Shown: positions 28,052 through 37,065 of the stretch, in pieces
Numbering within the stretch: the first letter of the stretch is position 1
How the letters are laid out: the number at the start of each line of letters is the position of its first letter
NCBI RefSeq assembly: GCF_016864575.1
Contig: NZ_CP044125.1
Location: 1,612,001-1,676,000 of the forward strand
From: Rhizobium sp. BG4
Lineage (GTDB): Bacteria; Pseudomonadota; Alphaproteobacteria; Rhizobiales; Rhizobiaceae
DNA: 64,000 nt
Reading direction: 5' to 3'
Notes under the pieces: generated by a model
Databases searched by the model: none
Seen by the model: the letters and a program-made list of their open reading frames with translations, nothing else
What the model was told of the DNA's origin: nothing
Made by a program: the position numbers and the translations under genes

Positions 28052-29119
28052 ATGACGCTCCGCCTCGCTTCTTCCAAGATTTTCGGCAAACTCGCCTTGG
28101 CGGGTGCGCTGGGCGTCGGCCTCGTCTCGGCCGATGCGGGCGCGCAGCAGAAGCAGCCGAGCCCGGGAAGCGCCAAGGCGATCTTCGGCTCGGTATCGCT
28201 TCCGTCAGAGGGGCCCGCACAGCCGATCGGCTTCTATGCCAAGGGCTGCATGTCGGGCGCCGTGGCGCTTCCCGCCGACGGGCCGACCTGGCAGGCGATG
28301 CGGCTTTCGCGCAATCGCCGCTGGGGTAATCCGGCAATGATCTCGCTGCTCGAGCGCTTTTCGCGCGACGCGCGGCAACAGATCGGCTGGCCGGGACTGC
28401 TGGTCGGCGATATCGCGCAGCCGCGCGGTGGTCCGATGTTCAATGGTCACGCCTCGCATCAGGTCGGCCTGGATGCCGATATTTGGTTCACCCCAATGCC
28501 ATCCCAGCGGATGGATGCCGAGCAACGGGAAGCCCTGACTTTCACGACCATGCTGCAGAAGGGCAAATTCCTGACCGTCGACCCGAAGATCTGGACGCAA
28601 TCGCGCGCCGAACTTCTGATGCTTGCCGCAAGCTATCCGCAGGTCGAGCGCATCTTCGTCAATCCGGCGATCAAGAAGAAGATGTGCGACACCTGGACCG
28701 GCGACCGCACCAATCTCGGCAAGCTTCGTCCGGAATATGGCCACGACTCGCATTTTCACATCCGCATCAAGTGCCCGCCGGGCGCCACTGCCTGCAAGCC
28801 GCAGGCGCCCGTTGCCGCCGGTGACGGCTGCGACAAATCGCTGGCGTGGTGGTTCACCAAGGAACCTTGGGCGAAGCCCGCACCGCCGAAGCCGAATGCG
28901 CCGCCGCCGAAGCCGCCGCGCGAGGGCATGGTCTCGGATCTGCCAAAAGCCTGCGCTGCCATTTTGGCCGCCCCGTCCGTCTCTTCGGTTGCCGAAGCAA
29001 CCTATGGCGGCGGCTCGGCAGCGAGCGCTCTGACGGCGGTACCGGCAGCGGCTCCCGCCGTTTCCGACCAGGGCCTTCCCGCCATCGGCCCGGTTCCTGA
29101 CGACAAGCCGATGCAATGA
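28052..29119 (+). CDS. mepA: Penicillin-insensitive murein endopeptidase
   Basis: A 355-residue periplasmic MepA (peptidase M74), a zinc enzyme that cuts D-Ala-meso-DAP cross-links in peptidoglycan. An N-terminal signal segment (about residues 11-30) is followed by the catalytic domain with metal ligands in GHASHQVGLDADIWFT and HDSHFHIRIKCP. Cysteines typical of the enzyme are present (CMSG, CDTW, CPPG, CKPQ, CDKS). Compared with E. coli MepA (274 residues) it has an extra C-terminal tail of about 80 residues that is Pro/Ala-rich (KPAPPKPNAPPPKPP). No clear terminator follows before mgsA. Confidence 0.93.
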   Translation: MTLRLASSKIFGKLALAGALGVGLVSADAGAQQKQPSPGSAKAIFGSVSLPSEGPAQPIGFYAKGCMSGAVALPADGPTWQAMRLSRNRRWGNPAMISLLERFSRDARQQIGWPGLLVGDIAQPRGGPMFNGHASHQVGLDADIWFTPMPSQRMDAEQREALTFTTMLQKGKFLTVDPKIWTQSRAELLMLAASYPQVERIFVNPAIKKKMCDTWTGDRTNLGKLRPEYGHDSHFHIRIKCPPGATACKPQAPVAAGDGCDKSLAWWFTKEPWAKPAPPKPNAPPPKPPREGMVSDLPKACAAILAAPSVSSVAEATYGGGSAASALTAVPAAAPAVSDQGLPAIGPVPDDKPMQ

Positions 29120-29203
29120 TTACCGTGAGGCTTGTGTTTCAAATCGCCGGCTTGGTATAGAAGCGGCCAAATCGATTGAAACCCGGGATGGAGGTCCTTT
29201 CTC

Positions 29204-29584
29204 ATGGCCGGCGGCAAGTGCCTTGCATTGATTGCTCATGACCAGAAGAAAGACGACATGGCGGAATTTGCCCGCCGCAACCGCGACCTTCTCGCCAAAT
29301 GGAAGATCGTCGCGACCGGCACGACGGGCGGCCGGGTTCTCGACGCCGTCCCTGACCTCGATGTCACCCGTCTGAAAAGCGGCCCTCTCGGCGGCGACCA
29401 GCAGATCGGCGCGCTGATCTCGACGGGTGAAATCGGCGCCCTGATCTTCTTCGTCGACCCGCTGACCCCGATGCCGCACGATGTCGACGTCAAGGCGCTG
29501 ATGCGGCTCGCGATCGTCTACGATATCCCGATGGCGCTCAACGAAGCGACCGCGGACAAACTCATCCCGACCCTGAAAGCTTGA
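29204..29584 (+). CDS. mgsA: Methylglyoxal synthase
   Basis: A 126-residue methylglyoxal synthase, converting dihydroxyacetone phosphate to methylglyoxal and phosphate. The start [15 protein letters not shown], the phosphate-binding GTTGG and [12 protein letters not shown], and the [19 protein letters not shown] segment with catalytic Asp and His are all seen. It is shorter than the E. coli enzyme (152 residues) mainly at the C-terminus, but the catalytic core is complete. It lies 18 bases before glk, so the two are likely co-transcribed and both act around the upper and middle part of glycolysis. Confidence 0.95.
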   Translation: MAGGKCLALIAHDQKKDDMAEFARRNRDLLAKWKIVATGTTGGRVLDAVPDLDVTRLKSGPLGGDQQIGALISTGEIGALIFFVDPLTPMPHDVDVKALMRLAIVYDIPMALNEATADKLIPTLKA

Positions 29585-29602
29585 ACGGACGAGGCCCAAT
29601 CC

Positions 29603-30622
29603 ATGCTTGATGCCAGCGATGCCCATATGCCCTTCCCGATCCTGATCGGCGATATCGGCGGCACGAATGCGCGCTTCTCCATTCTCGCCGACGCCACAGC
29701 CGAGGCAGTGAATTTTCCGAATGTCCGGACGGCCGATTTCGAGACGATCGACGATGCCATCAAGGCAGGCGTTTTCGCCAAGACGGCCCTACGCCCGCGT
29801 TCGGCCATCCTTGCCGTTGCAGGCCCGATCAACGGCGATGAGATCCCGCTGACGAACTGCGACTGGGTCGTTCGCCCGCATACGATGATTTCCGGCCTCA
29901 GCATCGAGGACGTTCTCGTCGTCAACGATTTCGAGGCGCAGGCACTGGCGATTTCTGCACTTGGCTCCAATGACCGCGAGCAGATCGGCCCCGCCTCGGG
30001 CGACTTGATGGCTTCGCGTGCTGTTCTCGGACCGGGCACCGGCCTTGGCGTCGGCGGCCTCGTCCGTGCGCGCGGTTCGTGGATTCCGGTTCCCGGCGAA
30101 GGCGGCCATGTCGATCTCGGACCGCGCTCCGAACGCGACCTGCAGATTTTCCCCTATATCGAGACGATCGAGGGCCGCGTTTCCGCCGAACAGATCCTCT
30201 GCGGCCGCGGTATCATCCATCTCTACCGTGCGATCTGCACTGCCGACGGGCTGGACGTGAAGTACAGCGATCCGGCCGACGTCACGTCCCACGCGCTCGC
30301 CGGCACAGACAAGGTGGCCGAGGAGACGATCTCGCTGTTTGCGACCTATCTCGGTCGGCTCGCCGGCGACGTCGCCATGCTCTTCATGGCCAAGGGCGGC
30401 GTCTATCTCTCCGGCGGCATCTCGCAGAAGATCTTGCCGGCGCTGCGCAAGCCGGAATTCCGCGCCGCCTTCGAGGACAAAGCGCCGCACTCGCACTGGC
30501 TGCGCGCCATCCCGACCTATGTCGTGACGCATCCGCTGGCAGCCCTTGCAGGACTTTCCTTCTACGCCCGCGCCCCGGAAACCTTCGGCGTATCGACGGA
30601 TGGGAGACGCTGGCGCGCCTAG
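29603..30622 (+). CDS. glk: Glucokinase
   Basis: A 339-residue glucokinase of the proteobacterial (Glk) family, phosphorylating glucose with ATP. The ATP/phosphate motif [14 protein letters not shown], the [11 protein letters not shown] segment and the EGGHVDLGP catalytic region are present, and [10 protein letters not shown] near residue 270 is the adenosine motif. The start at 29603 has GACGAGG upstream; a second ATG at 29627 (MPFPILIGD) would give the core only. It follows mgsA closely and precedes an ABC exporter by about 90 bases. Confidence 0.95.
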   Translation: MLDASDAHMPFPILIGDIGGTNARFSILADATAEAVNFPNVRTADFETIDDAIKAGVFAKTALRPRSAILAVAGPINGDEIPLTNCDWVVRPHTMISGLSIEDVLVVNDFEAQALAISALGSNDREQIGPASGDLMASRAVLGPGTGLGVGGLVRARGSWIPVPGEGGHVDLGPRSERDLQIFPYIETIEGRVSAEQILCGRGIIHLYRAICTADGLDVKYSDPADVTSHALAGTDKVAEETISLFATYLGRLAGDVAMLFMAKGGVYLSGGISQKILPALRKPEFRAAFEDKAPHSHWLRAIPTYVVTHPLAALAGLSFYARAPETFGVSTDGRRWRA

Positions 30623-30714
30623 GCCCTGTCTAGCCAAGCCGCCGCCAAATCTTTATAGAGCCCCGCGAGTGCGCGGTTTTGCGCGCATAGGATCCGACAC
30701 GGGAAGCGCAATTT

Positions 30715-32496
30715 TTGGAAAAGTCCGCAAACAAGAGCGTCAGTAGCGATACAGTCACGGGCGTGCTGAAGCGCATCATCGCCGAGAACGGCCGTGATCA
30801 CATCATGGGCTATGCATTCGCGATCGCCTGTCTTGTGATCGTCGCGCTTTCGACGGCTTATACTGCCTGGATCATGCGCACGATCATCGATGAGGCCTTC
30901 GCCAACCGGCGCGGTGACATCGTCTGGGTCATCTGCCTGTCGATTTTCCTCGCCTTTGTCGCCCGCGGCTTTGCCAGCTATGGCCAGGCCGTGGCGCTTT
31001 CCAAGGTCGGCAACAATATCGTTGCGCGCTACCAGAAGCGCATCTACGCGCATCTGATGACGCTTTCCGTCGGCTTCTACAACGATACGCGTTCGGCACA
31101 GATCGCCGCTCAGGTCAGCCAGAATGTCAGCGGCATCCGCGACGTCATGAACCTGACGATCACCTCGACGGCACGCGACCTGCTTTCTTTCGTCTCGCTG
31201 GTCTCGGTGATGGTCTATCAAGATCCGCTGCTCAGCCTGATCATCTTCGTAATGGCGCCGCCGCTGATGCTCGGCCTTCGATATCTTTCCAAGCGCCTCC
31301 GCCAGGTGACGAAGGAAGCCATCCACCTCAACAGCCGCGCCTTTGGCGCGATGCAGGAGTCGATCCAGGGTATTTCCATCGTGAAAGCTTTCACGATGGA
31401 AAGCGAGCTCGAAAAGCGGGTCAACAAGATTATCGATGTCGCCGAAGGGCGCGCCAACAAGATTGCTCGCCTTTCGGAGCGCAATGCGCCGATGACGGAA
31501 AGCTTTGCCGGTCTGGCTGTTGCGGGCGTCCTTGCCTATGCCGCCTACCGCTCGATCTATCACAACGTGCCCCCGGGCGCCTTCTTCTCCTTCGTAACCG
31601 CCCTGCTGCTCGCTTACGACCCGCTCCGCCGCCTGGCAAAGCTGCAGGTGCAGATGGAGCGTGCAGCCGTCAATGCCCGGATGATCTACGAACTGCTCGA
31701 CATGGAACCGCGCCAGCGCGATCTGCCGGATGCCAAGCCGCTGAAGGCAACGGAGGCACGGATCGAGTTCCGGAATGTATCCTTCGCCTATGGCAAGGAA
31801 CCCGTACTCAATGGTGTCAGCTTCGTCGCTGAAGGCGGGAAGACGACGGCGCTTGTCGGTCCATCGGGTGCCGGCAAGTCGACGATCATCAATCTCATTC
31901 CGCGCTTTTACGACCCCACGAGCGGCGAGATCATCATCGACGGGCAGGACGTGGCGCATGTGACGAAGCAGTCGCTGCGCGAGCAGCTCGCCTATGTCTC
32001 ACAGCAGCCCTATCTGTTCGAAGGTTCGATCCGCGACAATATCCGCTACGGCCGTCCGGACGCTACGGATGCGGAGATCGAGGAAGCGGCTCGTCTCGCC
32101 TATGCGCATGATTTCATCATGGCACAGCCCGACGGTTACAATACTGCCGTCGGCGAGAATGGCGTGACCCTATCGGGCGGCCAGCGCCAGCGCCTGTCGA
32201 TCGCCCGCGCGCTGGTACGCAACGCACCGATCCTGTTGCTCGACGAGGCGACATCGGCGCTCGATACGGAATCCGAAGCTGCCGTCCAGAAGGCGCTCGA
32301 TGAGGCGATGACGGGCCGCACCGTCGTCGTCATCGCGCACCGGCTCTCCACCGTCGTTCGCGCCGACAAGATCGTCGTCATGCAGCAGGGCCGGGTCGTC
32401 GAGGAAGGCAATCACGAGACGCTTGCGAAGCTCGAGGACGGACTTTACGCTCGTCTGAACAATCTCCAGAGGCCGGCGGCCTCGAATACGATCTGA
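30715..32496 (+). CDS. MsbA-like ABC exporter (fused permease and ATPase)
   Basis: A 593-residue half-transporter with an N-terminal six-span ABC exporter domain (about residues 30-320) and a C-terminal ATPase: Walker A GPSGAGKSTIIN, signature [15 protein letters not shown], Walker B ILLLDEATSALD and an H-loop in IAHRLST. The layout is that of MsbA/LmrA-type lipid or multidrug exporters working as homodimers. The start codon appears to be TTG at 30715, with GGGAAG at good distance; the first ATG is about 30 codons later inside the domain. It is 18 bases before dapB. The substrate cannot be told from sequence. Confidence 0.88.
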   Translation: MEKSANKSVSSDTVTGVLKRIIAENGRDHIMGYAFAIACLVIVALSTAYTAWIMRTIIDEAFANRRGDIVWVICLSIFLAFVARGFASYGQAVALSKVGNNIVARYQKRIYAHLMTLSVGFYNDTRSAQIAAQVSQNVSGIRDVMNLTITSTARDLLSFVSLVSVMVYQDPLLSLIIFVMAPPLMLGLRYLSKRLRQVTKEAIHLNSRAFGAMQESIQGISIVKAFTMESELEKRVNKIIDVAEGRANKIARLSERNAPMTESFAGLAVAGVLAYAAYRSIYHNVPPGAFFSFVTALLLAYDPLRRLAKLQVQMERAAVNARMIYELLDMEPRQRDLPDAKPLKATEARIEFRNVSFAYGKEPVLNGVSFVAEGGKTTALVGPSGAGKSTIINLIPRFYDPTSGEIIIDGQDVAHVTKQSLREQLAYVSQQPYLFEGSIRDNIRYGRPDATDAEIEEAARLAYAHDFIMAQPDGYNTAVGENGVTLSGGQRQRLSIARALVRNAPILLLDEATSALDTESEAAVQKALDEAMTGRTVVVIAHRLSTVVRADKIVVMQQGRVVEEGNHETLAKLEDGLYARLNNLQRPAASNTI

Positions 32497-32514
32497 TACG
32501 GGAATACTGAGGAC

Positions 32515-33339
32515 ATGAGCGACGCTGCTATGAAACTGGTTGTGGTTGGGGCAGCAGGGCGCATGGGCCAGACGCTGATCCGGCTGATCGATTCCATCGA
32601 TGGCGTGACGCTGCATGCAGCGATCGAACGCGCCGGCTCGCCCTTCGTCGGACGCGATGCGGGCGAGCTTGCCGGGCTTGGGCCGAATGGCGTGATCATC
32701 GGCGACGATCCGCTCGCCGCCTTCCTGCATGCCGAGGGTGTCCTCGACTTTACTTCGCCAACCGCCAGCGTGGAATTTGCCGGACTGGCAGCACAAGCAC
32801 GCATCGTCCATGTGGTCGGCACGACCGGATGCTCGGATGCCGACGATGCCAAGATCCAGGCGGCCGGGCGCCATGCGCGGATCGTCAAGTCGGGCAATAT
32901 GAGCCTCGGCGTCAATCTTCTCAGCGTCTTCATCGAGCAGGCCGCCCGAGCGCTCTCGCCCGAGGACTGGGATATCGAAGTTCTCGAAATGCACCACAAG
33001 CGCAAGGTCGATGCGCCCTCGGGCACTGCGCTGTTGCTCGGCGAGGCCGCTGCCAAAGGTCGCGATGTCGACCTGAAGACACAATCGGTCCGGGTTCGCG
33101 ATGGCCATACCGGTGCGCGCGAAGCCGGTACGATCGGCTTTGCCACGCTGCGCGGCGGCTCGGTGATCGGCGAGCATTCGGTGCTCTTTGCCGGCGAAGG
33201 CGAGATCGTCTCGATGTCGCATAGCGCGGCGGATCGCTCGATCTTCGGCCGCGGCGCCATCAAGGCGGCGCTCTGGGCGCGCGACAAGAAGCCGGGTTTC
33301 TATTCCATGCTCGATGTCCTCGGGCTCTCTTCACAATAA
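32515..33339 (+). CDS. dapB: 4-hydroxy-tetrahydrodipicolinate reductase
   Basis: A 274-residue DapB of the lysine/diaminopimelate pathway, reducing hydroxytetrahydrodipicolinate with NAD(P)H. The nucleotide motif [10 protein letters not shown] lies at the N-terminus, VVGTTG in the middle, and the catalytic [15 protein letters not shown] with the His-His pair and Lys follows. The length is that of the proteobacterial enzyme. It precedes gpmA by 21 bases with an AGG-rich spacer, so both are probably translated from one message. No link between the two pathways is evident. Confidence 0.96.
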   Translation: MSDAAMKLVVVGAAGRMGQTLIRLIDSIDGVTLHAAIERAGSPFVGRDAGELAGLGPNGVIIGDDPLAAFLHAEGVLDFTSPTASVEFAGLAAQARIVHVVGTTGCSDADDAKIQAAGRHARIVKSGNMSLGVNLLSVFIEQAARALSPEDWDIEVLEMHHKRKVDAPSGTALLLGEAAAKGRDVDLKTQSVRVRDGHTGAREAGTIGFATLRGGSVIGEHSVLFAGEGEIVSMSHSAADRSIFGRGAIKAALWARDKKPGFYSMLDVLGLSSQ

Positions 33340-33360
33340 TCCCTACGGAGGCAGACTTTT

Positions 33361-33996
33361 ATGAGCGGCACACTCGTTCTCGTTCGGCATGGCCAGAGCG
33401 ACTGGAACCTGAAGAACCTCTTCACCGGCTGGAAAGATCCTGATCTGACCGAGCTCGGCATCCAGGAAGCGACGGCCGGCGGCCAGGCGCTTGCCGATTA
33501 CGGCATCAAGTTCGATGTCGCCTACACCTCAGCGCTGACCCGCGCGCAGCACACGCTGAAGCTCATCCTCGACAAGGTCGGCCAGCAGGGCCTGCAGACG
33601 ATCAAGGATCAGGCGCTGAACGAGCGCGACTACGGCGACCTCTCCGGTCTCAACAAGGATGACGCCCGCGCCAAGTGGGGCGAGGAGCAGGTTCATATCT
33701 GGCGCCGCTCGTACGACGTCCCGCCTCCGGGCGGCGAAAGCCTGCGCGACACCGGCGCCCGCGTCTGGCCCTACTACCTGACGGAAATCCTGCCGCGCGT
33801 TCTGCGTGGCGAGAAGGTTCTCGTCGCGGCTCACGGCAACTCGCTGCGTTCGCTGGTCATGGTGCTCGACCGCCTGACCCGCGAACAGGTTCTCGACCTC
33901 AACCTCGCGACCGGCGTTCCGATGGTCTACAAGCTGAAGGCCGATTCCACCGTCGCTTCCAAGGAAGTGCTCGGCGACATGTCCGCCGCTCACTGA
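33361..33996 (+). CDS. gpmA: 2,3-bisphosphoglycerate-dependent phosphoglycerate mutase
   Basis: A 211-residue cofactor-dependent phosphoglycerate mutase of glycolysis. The phosphorylated His10 is in [10 protein letters not shown], the acid/base Glu in [10 protein letters not shown], and the second His in [10 protein letters not shown]. Compared with the 250-residue E. coli enzyme it is the shorter form usual in alphaproteobacteria. It has a good GGAGG start context and ends with an intrinsic terminator that also separates it from the convergent phnF gene. Confidence 0.95.
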   Translation: MSGTLVLVRHGQSDWNLKNLFTGWKDPDLTELGIQEATAGGQALADYGIKFDVAYTSALTRAQHTLKLILDKVGQQGLQTIKDQALNERDYGDLSGLNKDDARAKWGEEQVHIWRRSYDVPPPGGESLRDTGARVWPYYLTEILPRVLRGEKVLVAAHGNSLRSLVMVLDRLTREQVLDLNLATGVPMVYKLKADSTVASKEVLGDMSAAH

Positions 33997-34017
33997 GCCG
34001 GATTCGCATCAATCAGA

Positions 34018-34045
34018 AAGCCGGACCAAGTGCCCGGCTTTTTTT
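34018..34045 (+). terminator. Intrinsic terminator after gpmA
   Basis: A 7-bp stem (AAGCCGG at 34018-34024, CCGGCTT at 34034-34040) with a nine-base loop is directly followed by a run of T residues. It lies 21 bases after the gpmA stop and may also work in reverse for phnF. Confidence 0.88.
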
Positions 34046-34782
34046 CAGTTTTCGATGGTGAATTGCACCCGGTCTGCGGCGAAGCGGGTGATGGAATATT
34101 GCACGGGAACGCCGTCGAGATCGGTGTTCATCGCCTTGGTGATCAGCAGGATCGCACCGGGCGTCAGCTCCAGATCGGCGATGTCTCCAGCATCGGCATG
34201 CGCGGCAGTGATCTCTGTCGTTGCTCGGACATAGTCCTGCAGGCCGAGCAGCGCGAAAGCCTTGGTGATCGATTCCGTCTTGCGGTAGGTTTCGGCGATA
34301 TCGCCGAAACGCGCGGCGGGAAACCAGCTCGTTGCCCGTGAGACCGGACGCTTGTCGGCCTCTCTTGTCGTTTCGATCCTGACGACCGCATCGCCGGGAC
34401 ACATTTTCAGCCAGCGCGCGACCTCTGCATCGGCAGGCTCCTCGGCAGCCGCCAGCAGGAAACCGCGCGTTTCCCTTGCCTGTCCGCTGATGCCGGTGGT
34501 GAAGCGCGTGCGCTTGCTGATCGGGAAATTCAGCCGCTCCCGGCGCTCGATCAGCGTGCCGCGGCCTTGCACGGCGCGGACGATTCCCTCCTGAGCCAGA
34601 GCCGCAAGGGCGCTTCGAACCGTATGCCGGTTGACGCCGAACTGTTCGGCGAGCGCCGTTTCCGGCGGCACCATGCCCGTTTCATCATAAGCGCCGCGGG
34701 TAATTGCCTCGCGGATGCGATCCGCTATCTGGCGCCATAGCGCCACCCCCGTCTGCCTCTGTACCTGCTTCAGCCCAGCCAT
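34045..34782 (-). CDS. phnF: GntR-family phosphonate regulator PhnF
   Basis: A 245-residue HutC-subfamily regulator. An N-terminal winged-helix DNA-binding domain (about residues 10-75, with EQFGVNRHTVRSALAALAQEGIV) is followed by a UTRA ligand-binding domain. PhnF regulates C-P lyase operons, usually as a repressor. It is divergent from phnG, and a perfect palindrome between them (34848-34865) fits as its operator. Its stop falls at the edge of the gpmA terminator, making the two genes convergent with a shared end. Confidence 0.9.
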   Translation of the reverse strand: MAGLKQVQRQTGVALWRQIADRIREAITRGAYDETGMVPPETALAEQFGVNRHTVRSALAALAQEGIVRAVQGRGTLIERRERLNFPISKRTRFTTGISGQARETRGFLLAAAEEPADAEVARWLKMCPGDAVVRIETTREADKRPVSRATSWFPAARFGDIAETYRKTESITKAFALLGLQDYVRATTEITAAHADAGDIADLELTPGAILLITKAMNTDLDGVPVQYSITRFAADRVQFTIEN

Positions 34783-34794
34783 TTCACCCCTGCC

Positions 34795-34812
34795 ATGTCA
34801 CACGCTTGTCAT
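34795..34812 (+). promoter_or_regulatory. Candidate Pho box upstream of phnG
   Basis: Two seven-base repeats with the 11-base period of a Pho box: ATGTCAC (34795-34801), four bases, TTGTCAT (34806-34812). Each differs from CTGTCAY by one base. It lies in the divergent region and would place phnGHIJKL under PhoB control. An ATTTAA about 8 bases downstream may be the -10. Confidence 0.65.
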
Positions 34813-34847
34813 GTCCCCGATTTAAGCGTAGCTATATCTTGTATGGT

Positions 34848-34865
34848 TGTCTATATCAATAGACA
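34848..34865. promoter_or_regulatory. Candidate PhnF operator
   Basis: A perfect inverted repeat TGTCTAT-ATCA-ATAGACA, 18 bases before the phnG start. Its GTCTA/TAGAC half-sites resemble operators of HutC-type GntR regulators. It lies downstream of the candidate Pho box, where bound repressor could block transcription. Confidence 0.65.
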
Positions 34866-34882
34866 TTTCGAAGGATGTGGCG

Positions 34883-35347
34883 ATGAAACCAGCAGAGAAA
34901 ATCGAGGCAGCCGACGGCAGGAAGAGGGTGGTCGATCTTCTCGCCCGCTCCGAGCTCGCTGAACTGAATGACGCCTGGGAGGCGCTTGCAAACAAGCCCG
35001 AGGTTCAGGCCGTGCGTGGCCCGGAAACCGGACTGGTAATGGTCCGCGGCCGCATCGGCGGTGGCGGCTCGGCCTTCAATCTCGGCGAAGTGACGGTCAC
35101 CCGCGCCACGATCCGGCTCGCCAGCGGCACGGTCGGCCATGGTCAGTCGCTGGGCACCGATCGCAAGAAGGCGCGGCTTTGCGCGATCTTCGACGCTCTC
35201 TGGCAGGAAGAGGCAACCAAGGCGTTCGTCGAGGACAGACTGCTTCAGCCGATCGCCCAGCGCATCGCCACCGCGACGCAGCAGAAGGCCGACGAGACGG
35301 CCGCAACACGCGTCGACTTCTTCACCATGGTTCGCGGAGACGATTGA
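34883..35347 (+). CDS. phnG: C-P lyase subunit PhnG
   Basis: A 154-residue PhnG, a small subunit of the C-P lyase core complex PhnGHIJ, which forms the ribose 1-alkylphosphonate 5-triphosphate on the way to C-P bond cleavage. GLVMVRGRIGGGGSAFNLGEVTVTRA and the later VGHGQSLGTDRKKAR are family features. The ATG at 34883 has AAGGA seven bases upstream; an upstream TTG within the palindrome is rejected. The stop overlaps the phnH start by one base. It is the first gene of a run of seven closely packed phn genes. Confidence 0.94.
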   Translation: MKPAEKIEAADGRKRVVDLLARSELAELNDAWEALANKPEVQAVRGPETGLVMVRGRIGGGGSAFNLGEVTVTRATIRLASGTVGHGQSLGTDRKKARLCAIFDALWQEEATKAFVEDRLLQPIAQRIATATQQKADETAATRVDFFTMVRGDD

Positions 35348-35955
35348 TGGAACTCAGGAACGATACTTTGACCGGCGGCTTTGCCGAGCCGGTCTTCCAG
35401 GCCCAGAGCGTCTTCAAGGCGATGATGGATGCCATGGCCCGCCCAGGCTCGATCCAGACGCTGTCGCCCGATGCTGCCCCGCCTGCGCCGATGGGTGCCG
35501 CGGCCGGCGCCATCGCGCTGACGCTCTGCGATCATGACACGCCGGTCTGGCTTTCGCCTGCGCTGAACAAATCTGCCGTACCGGGCTGGCTGAGCTTCCA
35601 CACGGGCGCGACCGTCACCACCGAAAAGGCCGAGGCGCGCTTCGCCTTCGTCGACAGCGGCATGGCGCTCTCCACTTTTGGCCTATTCGCCCCGGGCACG
35701 CAGGAATATCCCGACCGTTCGACGACGGTTGTCATCGAGATTGCTGCGCTCGACGGCGGCAAGGCGCTGGCGCTGATGGGACCGGGTATCAAGACCGTGA
35801 CGGAAATCGCACCGGTGGGACTGCCGGAGACCTTCATCCGCCTCTGGAACGAGAACCGCGCCTTGTTCCCGCGCGGTGTCGACATCGTGCTGGCCGCAGG
35901 CAGCAGTTTCCTCTGCCTGCCGCGCACCACCAAGATCACTGCAACGGAGATGTGA
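35347..35955 (+). CDS. phnH: C-P lyase subunit PhnH
   Basis: A 202-residue PhnH, a structural subunit of the C-P lyase core complex. GGFAEPVFQAQSVFKAMMDAMARPGS at the N-terminus is highly typical of the family. The ATG overlaps the phnG stop by one base, which sets the start well inside a longer open frame. Three bases separate its stop from phnI. No catalytic residue is known for PhnH; it is needed to assemble the complex. Confidence 0.95.
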   Translation: MELRNDTLTGGFAEPVFQAQSVFKAMMDAMARPGSIQTLSPDAAPPAPMGAAAGAIALTLCDHDTPVWLSPALNKSAVPGWLSFHTGATVTTEKAEARFAFVDSGMALSTFGLFAPGTQEYPDRSTTVVIEIAALDGGKALALMGPGIKTVTEIAPVGLPETFIRLWNENRALFPRGVDIVLAAGSSFLCLPRTTKITATEM

Positions 35956-35958
35956 ACC

Positions 35959-37065
35959 ATGTATGTTGCTGTCAAAGGTGGCGAGGCCGCCATCGCCAAT
36001 GCTCATCGCCTGCTCGCCGACCGCCGCCGCGGTGACCGCTCGCTTCCGGCAATCGGCATCGAGCAGATCGTCGCGCAGCTGGCGCTTGCCGTCGACCGCG
36101 TCATGGCGGAGGCATCGCTCTACGACCGGACCCTTGCCGCGCTTGCCGTACGCCAGTCGCGCGGCGACATGATCGAGGCGATCTTCCTGCTGCGTGCCTA
36201 CCGCACGACGCTGCCGCGCTTCGGTTACTCTAAGCCGCTCGATACGAGCCGCATGACGATCGAGCGCCGTATCTCGGCGACCTACAAGGACCTTCCGGGC
36301 GGCCAGCTGCTCGGCCCGACCTTCGACTATACGCACCGCCTGCTCGACCCGTCGCTGCTGACGGATGAAGAGGTTGAGGAGCCGGCTCAGCGCCAGGCCG
36401 AAACCGGCCACGTCATCCGCGTCTCCGAAATCCTCGGCCAGGAAGGCCTGATCGAGGACGATGGTTCGATGCCCGAAGATCACGAGATCGGCGACCTGAC
36501 GCGCGAGCCGATGGAATTCCCGATGAGCCGGGATCTGCGCCTGCAGGCGCTCGCCCGAGGCGACGAAGGCTTCCTTCTGGCGCTCGGCTACTCGACGCAG
36601 CGCGGCTACGGCCGCAACCACCCCTTCACCGGCGAAATCCGCATCGGCGAAGTCGAGGTGGAATTCGACGTGCCTGAACTCGGCTTTGCCGTTTCTCTCG
36701 GCACGATCCAAGTCACCGAATGCCAGATGGTCAACCAGTTCAAGGGATCGGCGAAGGCTCCGCCGCAGTTTACCCGCGGCTATGGCCTGGTCTTCGGCCA
36801 GAGCGAGCGCAAGGCAATGTCGATGTCGCTCGTCGACCGCGCGCTGCGCGCCGGCGAACTCGGCGAAGACGTGACGGCACCGGCGCAGGACGAGGAATTC
36901 GTCATCTCGCATGCCGACAACGTCCAGTCGACCGGCTTCGTCGAGCATCTGAAACTGCCGCACTACGTCGACTTCCAGGCCGAACTCGATCTCGTGCGCC
37001 GCATGCGCCGCGACTTCGAGGCAAGCCGCAACAATGGCGAAGCAATGAAGGAAGCAGCAGAATGA
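35959..37065 (+). CDS. phnI: C-P lyase subunit PhnI
   Basis: A 368-residue PhnI, the nucleosidase-like subunit that links the phosphonate to ribose triphosphate by displacing adenine from ATP. MYVAVKGGEAAIANAHRLLA, GYSTQRGYGRNHPFTGEIRIG and the C-terminal HADNVQSTGFVEHLKLPHYVDFQ region are typical, and the length is that of the E. coli protein. It overlaps phnJ by four bases (ATGA), so the four core subunits are made in fixed order. Confidence 0.96.
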   Translation: MYVAVKGGEAAIANAHRLLADRRRGDRSLPAIGIEQIVAQLALAVDRVMAEASLYDRTLAALAVRQSRGDMIEAIFLLRAYRTTLPRFGYSKPLDTSRMTIERRISATYKDLPGGQLLGPTFDYTHRLLDPSLLTDEEVEEPAQRQAETGHVIRVSEILGQEGLIEDDGSMPEDHEIGDLTREPMEFPMSRDLRLQALARGDEGFLLALGYSTQRGYGRNHPFTGEIRIGEVEVEFDVPELGFAVSLGTIQVTECQMVNQFKGSAKAPPQFTRGYGLVFGQSERKAMSMSLVDRALRAGELGEDVTAPAQDEEFVISHADNVQSTGFVEHLKLPHYVDFQAELDLVRRMRRDFEASRNNGEAMKEAAE

